Part shown: positions 46,117-52,692 of the stretch, one piece after another
Numbering within the stretch: position 1 is the first letter of the stretch
Layout of the letters: every line of letters starts with the position of its first letter
Assembly (NCBI GenBank): GCA_030621845.1
Contig: JAUXHA010000006.1
Coordinates: 1 to 52,692, forward strand
DNA: 52,692 nt
DNA from: Spongiibacteraceae bacterium
Lineage (GTDB): Bacteria; Pseudomonadota; Gammaproteobacteria; Pseudomonadales; Dasaniaceae
Direction of reading: 5' to 3'
Position numbers and translations under genes: made by a program
Notes under the pieces: model-generated
What the model was told of the DNA's origin: nothing
The model's input: the letters and a program-made list of their open reading frames with translations, nothing else
The model's database searches: none

Positions 46117-46854
46117 ATGTCTGAGAAAGTTGCCTTAGTCACCGGAGCCAGTAGAGGCATTGGTAAAGCGATCGCCCGGCAGTTGGGACAGCAGGGCTTT
46201 ATTGTCATTGGTACTGCGACGACCGATTCTGGCGCTGATAATATCACGGCTTACCTGAGTGACTCGGCGATCAAGGGGCAGGGTATGAAGCTCAATGTTA
46301 CCGATCCGGACTCGATGGTCGATGTACTGAAAAGTATTGCCGATACTTATGCTGCCCCCGCGGTGCTGGTTAATAATGCCGGCATAACCAAGGATAATCT
46401 GCTGATGCGGATGAAGGACGACGAGTGGTCTGATGTTATTAACACTAACCTCAATGCCATCTTCCGGTTGTCAAAAGCCTGTGTCAGGGGCATGATGAAG
46501 GCTCGTTGGGGCCGTATCATTAACATCAGTTCAGTGGTGGGCTCCATGGGTAATGCGGGGCAGGCTAATTATGCGGCTACTAAAGCCGGAGTAGAGGGTT
46601 TTTCGCGCTCACTGGCAAAGGAGTTGGGTTCTCGCAATATCACTGTGAATTCAGTTGCACCAGGCTTTATTGATACTGATATGACCAAGGAGTTAGCCGA
46701 AGAGCACAAGGCCTTGATGTTGTCGCAGATACCTTTAGGCCGGCTTGGCCAGCCTGAAGAGATAGCGGCTATTGTTGCCTTTCTCGCCGGGGATGCCGGG
46801 GGCTATATTACCGGGGAAACCATCCATGTGAACGGCGGTATGTATATGGGTTAA
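46117..46854 (+). CDS. fabG: 3-oxoacyl-ACP reductase
   Basis: A 245-residue SDR: TGASRGIG, NNAG, the catalytic ISSVVG Ser, YAATKAG Tyr/Lys, and the GETIHVNGGMYM C-terminus. NADPH reduction step of fatty-acid elongation. AGGAGAGG precedes the ATG. Confidence 0.96.
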   Translation: MSEKVALVTGASRGIGKAIARQLGQQGFIVIGTATTDSGADNITAYLSDSAIKGQGMKLNVTDPDSMVDVLKSIADTYAAPAVLVNNAGITKDNLLMRMKDDEWSDVINTNLNAIFRLSKACVRGMMKARWGRIINISSVVGSMGNAGQANYAATKAGVEGFSRSLAKELGSRNITVNSVAPGFIDTDMTKELAEEHKALMLSQIPLGRLGQPEEIAAIVAFLAGDAGGYITGETIHVNGGMYMG

Positions 46855-46908
46855 GCCGCCAGATGAATAAAAAAACCGGCTTTTACAACAGAAATTACGA
46901 AAAGCCTC

Positions 46909-46936
46909 TTACAAGTTGTGTAAAATCAAGTAAAAT
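46909..46936 (+). promoter_or_regulatory. Possible acpP promoter
   Basis: TTACAA (46909-46914), 16 bases, TAAAAT (46931-46936) in the 242-bp fabG-acpP gap. ACP is needed in large excess and often has its own promoter. Moderate match only. Confidence 0.4.
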
Positions 46937-47096
46937 GGCCGCCGAAATCAGTAAACTGGGTTGTCGAGAAAGTAGTTTGAGTGAATTTTCTTGAATGTGT
47001 TATACACCTTGTGTAGTACAGCGTAGTGCTGATTTTTAATAAACTTTCACAGAAGTATCATAGAACTAATCATAGAACTAGGAGTCAATACAGACC

Positions 47097-47333
47097 ATGA
47101 GCAGCATCGAAGAGCGCGTAAAAAAAATTGTCGCTGAACAGCTTGGCGTTAAAGAAGATGAAGTGCAGACGTCTGCTTCATTTGTCGAAGATCTGGGTGC
47201 GGATTCCCTGGATACTGTTGAATTGGTAATGGCTTTGGAAGAGGAATTTGAAACTGAAATTCCCGATGAAGAAGCTGAAAAAATTACTACCGTTCAGTTA
47301 GCCATAGATTACATTAATAGCAATCAGTCGTAA
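47097..47333 (+). CDS. acpP: Acyl carrier protein
   Basis: A 78-residue acidic ACP with phosphopantetheine Ser37 in GADSLDT. It carries the growing acyl chain. It has a long upstream gap with a possible promoter and a strong terminator after it, so it is probably expressed as its own unit within the cluster. Confidence 0.97.
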   Translation: MSSIEERVKKIVAEQLGVKEDEVQTSASFVEDLGADSLDTVELVMALEEEFETEIPDEEAEKITTVQLAIDYINSNQS

Positions 47334-47365
47334 TCTGCTTACTGTACAGTAGCGCTATACACCAT

Positions 47366-47408
47366 AAGCCGTGATTATAATTGAGCGATTATAATCGCGG
47401 CTTTTGTT
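47366..47408 (+). terminator. Strong rho-independent terminator after acpP
   Basis: AGCCGTGATTATAAT pairs with ATTATAATCGCGGCT across a 6-base loop (TGAGCG), then TTTGTTGTT. It would limit read-through from acpP into fabF. Confidence 0.8.
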
Positions 47409-47445
47409 GTTCTGGGTTATTGATTATCCATCGACGGTGGGGTTA

Positions 47446-48690
47446 ATGGTGTCAAAAAGAAGGGTAGTAGTAACGGGTCTGGGTATGGTGACGCCATTGG
47501 GTAATGATGTGGCGTCAACCTGGGCCAATGTGCTGGCGGGTAAAAGTGGTATCGCGCCTGTTACCGGTTTTGATTGCAATACCTTCACGACACAATTTGC
47601 CGGCCAGATCAAAGACCTTGATATAGATCGCTACCTGACACCCAAGGAAGCGAGGAAGATGGATTTGTTTATCCAGTATGGACTGATTGCTGGTATACAA
47701 GCTATCGATGATGCTGGCCTTGAAATTAGCGATGAACTTGCCCCCCGGGTTGGCTGTTCAATCGGTTCTGGAATTGGCGGTCTTGGCTTTATAGAAAAAA
47801 ACCTCACGGCGCTGGCAAAGGGTGGTTCCCGCAAGATATCGCCCTTTTTTGTTCCGGGTACCATTATCAATATGATTTCCGGCCATTTATCCATCAAATA
47901 TAATTTGCAGGGGCCGAATACAACGGTGGTGACCGCTTGCAGTGCCGGTACCCATAACATCGGTATGGCGGCACGCACTATCGCTTACGGCGATGCCGAT
48001 GTGATGGTAGCCGGCGGTGCTGAAATGGCCAGCACCGCATTGGGTATTGGTGGTTTTGGTGCTTCCAGGGCACTATCAACCCGCAACGATGACCCCCAGG
48101 CCGCCAGTCGGCCCTGGGATAAAGACCGAGATGGTTTTGTGCTTAGCGACGGCGCTGGCATGCTGGTGCTTGAAGAGTATGAATATGCGAAAAAGCGCGG
48201 TGCGAATATTTATGCGGAGTTATCCGGTTTTGGTATGAGCGCTGATGCTCATCATATGACCTCGCCCCCTGAAAATGGCCATGGTGCCGCTGCTTCCATG
48301 CGCAACGCCATTGCTGATGCCGGCATCGACCCCTCGCTGATTTCCTACATCAACGCGCACGGTACTTCCACTCCGGCGGGAGATATCGCTGAGACCAGGG
48401 CGATACAGACAGTTTGGGGTGCTGGTGCCCGTGCCCTGGCGGTGAGTTCGACCAAATCCATGACCGGTCATTTGCTGGGTGCCGCTGGTGCAGTCGAAGC
48501 TATTTTCTCTATCCTGGCGCTACGGGATCAGGTTGTGCCTCCTACAATCAATCTTGATCAGCCTGATGAAGGTTGTACCCTGAACTATGTTGCCCATTGC
48601 GCTCAGGAAATTCCGGTGAACTATGTACTGTCAAATTCATTTGGTTTTGGTGGTACCAACGCATGCCTTTTGTTCAGTGCGCAGAACTAG
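47446..48690 (+). CDS. fabF: Beta-ketoacyl-ACP synthase II
   Basis: A 414-residue condensing enzyme. The nucleophile is Cys165 in [11 protein letters not shown]; histidines are in [11 protein letters not shown] and [12 protein letters not shown]. It elongates acyl-ACP with malonyl-ACP. The ATG at 47446 has GGTGGGG upstream and matches the family start; an earlier frame start at 47404 falls in the terminator. Confidence 0.96.
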   Translation: MVSKRRVVVTGLGMVTPLGNDVASTWANVLAGKSGIAPVTGFDCNTFTTQFAGQIKDLDIDRYLTPKEARKMDLFIQYGLIAGIQAIDDAGLEISDELAPRVGCSIGSGIGGLGFIEKNLTALAKGGSRKISPFFVPGTIINMISGHLSIKYNLQGPNTTVVTACSAGTHNIGMAARTIAYGDADVMVAGGAEMASTALGIGGFGASRALSTRNDDPQAASRPWDKDRDGFVLSDGAGMLVLEEYEYAKKRGANIYAELSGFGMSADAHHMTSPPENGHGAAASMRNAIADAGIDPSLISYINAHGTSTPAGDIAETRAIQTVWGAGARALAVSSTKSMTGHLLGAAGAVEAIFSILALRDQVVPPTINLDQPDEGCTLNYVAHCAQEIPVNYVLSNSFGFGGTNACLLFSAQN

Positions 48691-48702
48691 TTTCGTTTTC
48701 AT

Positions 48703-49539
48703 ATGACCAGTGATGTTCTTGTTAATGGCGTCTTTGCGAATACTATTTCGATAGACGACCGTGGGTTAAATTACGCCGATGGGCTTTTCGAAACGATACG
48801 TATCCGCCATGCCATCCCTGAATTTCTGGATTTCCATTTTTCCCGTTTGCGCCGGTCTTGTTTGCGCTTATCGCTTCAATATGATCAGGCGCGCCTCAGT
48901 GCCGATGTCGCTGCATTAATAAAACAAGCCAGCCCTGAATTACAGTGCCAGTCAATATTAAAAATTGTCCTCACTCGAGGTGTCGGGCCCCGTGGTTACT
49001 CGGCCCGCGGAATTGATGGGGTAAACTGCATTATGACGTTGGCGGCGCTACCCGAATGCAGCGTTAAGGTTACGAAGGGTGTGGCTGTACGCATCTGTGA
49101 AACTCGTCTGGCAATCAATCCTGTACTGGCGGGGATGAAACATCTGGCGCGACTGGAAAACGTTCTCGCCAGAACAGAGTGGCAGGACGAGGCCATTGCT
49201 GAAGGCATTATGCTGGACATGGAGGGACGCGTTGTCGAGGCCACCAGTGCTAATATCTTTTTACTGTCTGGAACGGTATTAAAAACACCGTTATTGCACC
49301 GCTGTGGTGTTGCCGGTGTGGTCAGGCAGGTGTTAATGGATAAGCTGGCTTCCTCGCAAGGCCTTTCCGTGGAAGAGTGCGACATCACTATCGATGAGCT
49401 ACTCGCCGCAGAGGGGGTGTTGTTAACTAACAGCCTGATTGGAATCTGGCCGGTGGCCAACATTGGCTGCCACCGAAAAGTCATTAGTAAGAAAATGCTG
49501 CGTTTAGTAGCCGGTTTGGAGGCATTGCGGGGTGCGTAA
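48703..49539 (+). CDS. pabC: Aminodeoxychorismate lyase
   Basis: A 278-residue fold-type IV PLP enzyme releasing p-aminobenzoate and pyruvate. NYADGLFETIR, PLP Lys146 in GMKHLARLEN, the EATSANIF loop and LTNSLIGIWP are typical. It follows fabF by 12 bp and overlaps mltG by 8 bp. It pairs metabolically with pabB at 18.4 kb. Confidence 0.93.
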   Translation: MTSDVLVNGVFANTISIDDRGLNYADGLFETIRIRHAIPEFLDFHFSRLRRSCLRLSLQYDQARLSADVAALIKQASPELQCQSILKIVLTRGVGPRGYSARGIDGVNCIMTLAALPECSVKVTKGVAVRICETRLAINPVLAGMKHLARLENVLARTEWQDEAIAEGIMLDMEGRVVEATSANIFLLSGTVLKTPLLHRCGVAGVVRQVLMDKLASSQGLSVEECDITIDELLAAEGVLLTNSLIGIWPVANIGCHRKVISKKMLRLVAGLEALRGA

Positions 49540-50578
49540 GTATCTGTTTAAAGCCATTGTTAGTAGTGTGTTACTGACTGGATTGCTGATTGTCGGTAGT
49601 TGGCAATTGCTACTCCGTTATATTGATAGTCCAATGGCAATCGTTGCCCCACAGCATTACATGCTGGAAAGAGGCAGCTCGCTGGCATCGGTTGCCCGCT
49701 GGCTGGGAAACAAGGGCTATGTGGAATACCCGCAAATAATTATTCTTTATAGCCGCATCACCGGTGAGGGAAAACATATTCAGGCCGGTGAGTATGTATT
49801 TGAGCCAATGTTGACGCCGCGGCGCTTGATTGAAAAGCTAACCGGCGGCGAAATTAATTACTATGCCGTTACTTTTGTGGAGGGCTCCAGGCTTTCCCAG
49901 TTACTGGCAACCATAGCGGCGCAGTCCAGGATGGAACACAGTGATCCGGCGCTACTCAAAAAACATATTAAATGGCTTGCCGAGGGTTACGCTAGTGGCG
50001 AGGGTCTTTTTTTCCCCGATACGTATTATTATTACAGTGGTATGTCTGATCTCGACTTGCTTAGCCAGGCTTCTCGTCGAATGAATCAGATTCTCACCGA
50101 TGCCTGGGCACAGCGAGCTGACAAGCTTCCCTACAAGACAGCTTATCAGGCACTTATCATGGCTTCATTAATAGAGAAAGAAACCGGTGTGGCTTATGAA
50201 CGAGAGCAAATTGCCGGGGTGTTTGTACGCCGCTTGCGTAAAAAAATGCGTTTGCAAACGGACCCCACCGTTATTTACGGTCTGGGGGAGTCTTTTGATG
50301 GTAACTTGCGTTCCAGGGATTTAAAAGACAGTACTAATATTTATAATACCTACCGGCATTTTGGCTTGCCGCCATCGCCAATTGCGATGCCCGGTAAAGA
50401 GGCTATCTACGCTGCGCTGCATCCGGCAGCAGGCGACAGTTTATATTTTGTTGCAAAAGGCGATGGCAGCCATTATTTTTCCTCAACCTTTGAGGAGCAT
50501 AATCGTGCGGTGCGTAAATACCAACTGCAACAGCGTAAGAAAAACTATCGGTCCGCTCCGGGACCGAATGTAAACTAG
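49532..50578 (+). CDS. mltG: Endolytic murein transglycosylase MltG
   Basis: A 348-residue YceG-family protein. An N-terminal membrane anchor (about 8-28) is followed by a LysM-like domain and the catalytic domain; Glu in SLIEKETG is catalytic, and QTDPTVIYGL, NTYRHFGLPPSPI are signatures. It cleaves nascent glycan strands in the periplasm. The start is GTG at 49532, inside pabC, implying coupling. Confidence 0.94.
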   Translation: MRKYLFKAIVSSVLLTGLLIVGSWQLLLRYIDSPMAIVAPQHYMLERGSSLASVARWLGNKGYVEYPQIIILYSRITGEGKHIQAGEYVFEPMLTPRRLIEKLTGGEINYYAVTFVEGSRLSQLLATIAAQSRMEHSDPALLKKHIKWLAEGYASGEGLFFPDTYYYYSGMSDLDLLSQASRRMNQILTDAWAQRADKLPYKTAYQALIMASLIEKETGVAYEREQIAGVFVRRLRKKMRLQTDPTVIYGLGESFDGNLRSRDLKDSTNIYNTYRHFGLPPSPIAMPGKEAIYAALHPAAGDSLYFVAKGDGSHYFSSTFEEHNRAVRKYQLQQRKKNYRSAPGPNVN

Positions 50579-50600
50579 TCAGTTCGATACAGGGTGATAG

Positions 50601-51245
50601 ATGCAGCAAAATAGTAGAGGAATTTTTATCACTGTAGAAGGTGTAGAGGGCGTGGGGAAATCCACCAATATAGCGTTTATTACCGAGAAGCTTAATCAGG
50701 CTGGTATTGCTTATGTGGTCACCCGGGAGCCTGGAGGCACGCCGCTGGCTGAAGATATCAGATTGTTGCTCCTGCAAAAGCGCAAAGAGTCGGTGTCTGA
50801 GAGCACTGAGTTACTGTTAATGTTTGCGGCCAGGGCGCAGCATATTAGCCAGGTGATTGAGCCCGCACTTAATGATGGTTGCTGGGTCGTTTGCGACCGA
50901 TTTACCGATGCCACCTATGCCTATCAGGGAGGGGGGCGGGGAATTGCCCAGGACAAAATAGCCAGCCTTGAGCATCTGGTTCAGGGAACCCTGCGTCCTG
51001 ATTATACCGTGTTACTGGATGCGCCAGTGGAATTAGGCCTGCGTCGTGCCAGGGCGCGTGCGGAACTGGATCGTTTTGAGCAGGAGACGATGCAGTTTTT
51101 TGACCATGTTCGCGCGGCTTATCTCGCTATGGCTGATCAAATGCCGCAGCGTTACCGGGTCATCGATGCATCGCAAACGCTGGAGTGTGTGCAGCAGGAT
51201 ATCTCTGTGGTGCTGGACTATATGATCAGTCGTCATCAGGCTTAA
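50601..51245 (+). CDS. tmk: Thymidylate kinase
   Basis: A 214-residue dTMP kinase: P-loop EGVEGVGKST (13-22), TREPGGTPLAE, DRFTDATYAYQGGGRG. It makes dTDP for DNA synthesis. The stop overlaps the holB ATG (TAATG). Confidence 0.95.
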   Translation: MQQNSRGIFITVEGVEGVGKSTNIAFITEKLNQAGIAYVVTREPGGTPLAEDIRLLLLQKRKESVSESTELLLMFAARAQHISQVIEPALNDGCWVVCDRFTDATYAYQGGGRGIAQDKIASLEHLVQGTLRPDYTVLLDAPVELGLRRARARAELDRFEQETMQFFDHVRAAYLAMADQMPQRYRVIDASQTLECVQQDISVVLDYMISRHQA

Positions 51246-52240
51246 TGAGCGATTCAGCTATGGATATGACTTTAATTAATCCTGTGGCGCTTCCCTGGCA
51301 GCATGAGCAATGGCGGCGCATACAACAATTACATGACAAGCAGCGTTTGCCTCATGCCCTGTTGCTAGTGGGTCCCCAGGGTACCGGAAAGCAACAATTT
51401 GCTGTGGCGCTTGCACATTATTTACTCTGCATGGCCCCGGTTGACGGCGTGCCATGCCAGCACTGTCGAGCTTGCCAACTGTTGCAGGCGGGTACGCATC
51501 CGGATTTGTTTTTTCTGCAGCCGGAGGAACCCGGCAAACAAATTAAAGTCGATCCGTTGCGTGCGCTGGTGGATTCTCTCAACCAGAGTGCCAGGCAAGG
51601 CGGCTTTAAAATCAGCATAATAACGCCAGCGGAGGCAATGAATGCCAGTGCCGCTAATGCTTTCCTTAAATCCCTGGAAGAGCCTGCGGCCAATACCTTA
51701 TTGTTACTGGTGGCGGACTCCCCGGCCAGATTGCTGCCGACTATCCGCTCACGTTGCCAGCAAGTATCATTGCCACTTCCGGGGCATCAGCAAGCCATGG
51801 CGTGGTTGGGTACGGTAATGGCTGATAGCGATAAAGCCGAGCGATTGCTGGCAGAGGCATCAGGCCAGCCTTTGACCGCGATTCGGCTGTTTGAGTCGGG
51901 CGGATTTGACCGCAGCCAAATACTGGATAAGTCATTTTTTGATCTGTTAGCGGGTCGTCTCACCGCGTCTATTGTTGCCGAAAACTGGCGGGAGTATGAA
52001 TTGCTGGATATTCTCAATTGGTTTCAACGAAGAACCCAGCAGCTTATCCGCCATCTTGAGGGGCAGGCGGCAATCATTAAACCCTGGCAGAGCCTGACAG
52101 GGAGTCATCCAGGGGATTTATTCGGGTTTTCTGATACTTTGACTATACTGCTGTTTAAGGTTTCTCAAGGCGCAGTGCCAAACAGGCAGTTGGTGCTAGA
52201 GGATTTATTATTACAGAGTGGTGATATTTTTCACACTTAA
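51245..52240 (+). CDS. holB: DNA polymerase III delta' subunit
   Basis: 331 residues, clamp-loader subunit. Walker-like GPQGTGKQ (43-50); zinc cysteines at 62, 71, 74 and 77; FLKSLEEPAANTLLLL and SRCQ sensor region. Its start is set by the TAATG overlap with tmk; the longer frame from 51185 lies inside tmk. Confidence 0.93.
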   Translation: MSDSAMDMTLINPVALPWQHEQWRRIQQLHDKQRLPHALLLVGPQGTGKQQFAVALAHYLLCMAPVDGVPCQHCRACQLLQAGTHPDLFFLQPEEPGKQIKVDPLRALVDSLNQSARQGGFKISIITPAEAMNASAANAFLKSLEEPAANTLLLLVADSPARLLPTIRSRCQQVSLPLPGHQQAMAWLGTVMADSDKAERLLAEASGQPLTAIRLFESGGFDRSQILDKSFFDLLAGRLTASIVAENWREYELLDILNWFQRRTQQLIRHLEGQAAIIKPWQSLTGSHPGDLFGFSDTLTILLFKVSQGAVPNRQLVLEDLLLQSGDIFHT

Positions 52241-52306
52241 TGGATGCCACGGTCTGCCAGTGAGCAGCTATTCTTAAGTTGAATCTCTTTTTGAGGCATA
52301 AGTTAC

Positions 52307-52666
52307 ATGGGTACAGCGAGTGCAACACAGGGTGCCCGTAATGGCATCTTATCCTTGTCGATTAAGGATAAGGCAGTACTTTACGCAGCTTACATGCCTT
52401 ACTTGAATAATGGCGGCTTGTTCATTCCTACCAATAAGCCTTATAAACTCTACGATGAAGTCTTTATGCTATTAAACCTGATGGATGAAGCAGAGAAGAT
52501 ACCCGTTGCTGGCAAGGTCGTTTGGGTGACACCTATGGGTGCCCAGGGTAATAGGGCGGCGGGCATCGGCGTTCAATTTAGTGGTCAGGACGATACCGCC
52601 AATAGAAAAATAGAAACCTATCTCGCCGGTTCGCTGGACTCGGATCGACCCACACACACTATGTAA
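52307..52666 (+). CDS. pilZ: PilZ-domain protein, type IV pilus assembly PilZ
   Basis: 119 residues of the PilZ family that follows holB in Pseudomonas and relatives. GILSLSIKDKAVLYAAYMPY, GGLFIPT and GKVVWVTP-GIGVQF match. This founder PilZ lacks the RxxxR c-di-GMP motif, so it is probably not a c-di-GMP binder but a pilus biogenesis factor. About 26 bp remain to the window end, with no gene readable. Confidence 0.93.
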   Translation: MGTASATQGARNGILSLSIKDKAVLYAAYMPYLNNGGLFIPTNKPYKLYDEVFMLLNLMDEAEKIPVAGKVVWVTPMGAQGNRAAGIGVQFSGQDDTANRKIETYLAGSLDSDRPTHTM

Positions 52667-52692
52667 GTAAGTATTGTCGAATATAATGACCC

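Overview
The window is a stretch of a gammaproteobacterial chromosome. Gene content and order resemble Pseudomonas and its marine relatives (Cellvibrionales / OMG-type bacteria). The evidence is the blocks rne | rluC-HAD-maf-yceD-rpmF-plsX-fabD-fabG-acpP-fabF-pabC-mltG-tmk-holB-pilZ, tusDCBE next to yccA and tRNA-Ser, and folD beside a tRNA cluster. The species cannot be named from sequence reading alone. Several genes end in TGA, so the standard bacterial code applies.

Layout. (1) Bases 1-4660 carry a GC-rich catabolic gene set unlike the rest: the C-terminal end of a sulfatase, a 3-hydroxyacyl-CoA/carnitine-dehydrogenase-like enzyme, a six-bladed YWTD beta-propeller, a 3-hydroxybutyrate-dehydrogenase-like SDR and a zinc alcohol dehydrogenase. 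The set stops about 350 bp short of the 3' end of tRNA-Arg(TCT), where islands often insert. (2) 5.0-10.2 kb holds three tRNAs, folD and a small acyl-CoA module (ligase, SDR, MarR regulator, a broken NTF2-like gene, hotdog thioesterase). (3) 10.2-19.7 kb is housekeeping: murI with a Kazal-type lipoprotein, xthA, yajC without secDF, a PLP desulfhydrase/deaminase, alr, a 5'-nucleotidase, a universal stress protein, cysB, thrH and pabB. (4) 19.9-28.4 kb is one operon taking propionyl-CoA to succinyl-CoA: a two-large-subunit biotin carboxylase, methylmalonyl-CoA epimerase, mutase and the MeaB chaperone. (5) 28.4-29.1 kb is a non-coding region with a cluster of DnaA-box-like sites. (6) 29.1-37.8 kb holds an enoyl-CoA hydratase, a dimeric dUTPase with an uncharacterised winged-helix/nuclease-like protein, phhB, trmA, galE, ybiB, tusDCBE, yccA and tRNA-Ser. 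(7) 37.9-52.7 kb carries rne and the divergent fatty-acid, cell-wall and DNA-replication cluster.

The most notable observations are: rne, essential in well-studied relatives, is split by an in-frame TGA exactly at a conserved Trp codon; an origin-like DnaA-box cluster lies away from any familiar oriC neighbour; five convergent gene pairs share one palindromic stop (TTAA or TTATAA); a near-leaderless promoter precedes yceD-rpmF-plsX; and an unassigned tandem winged-helix plus PD-(D/E)XK-like protein sits just behind the dUTPase gene. No CRISPR array, prophage, integrase or intact insertion sequence was seen.
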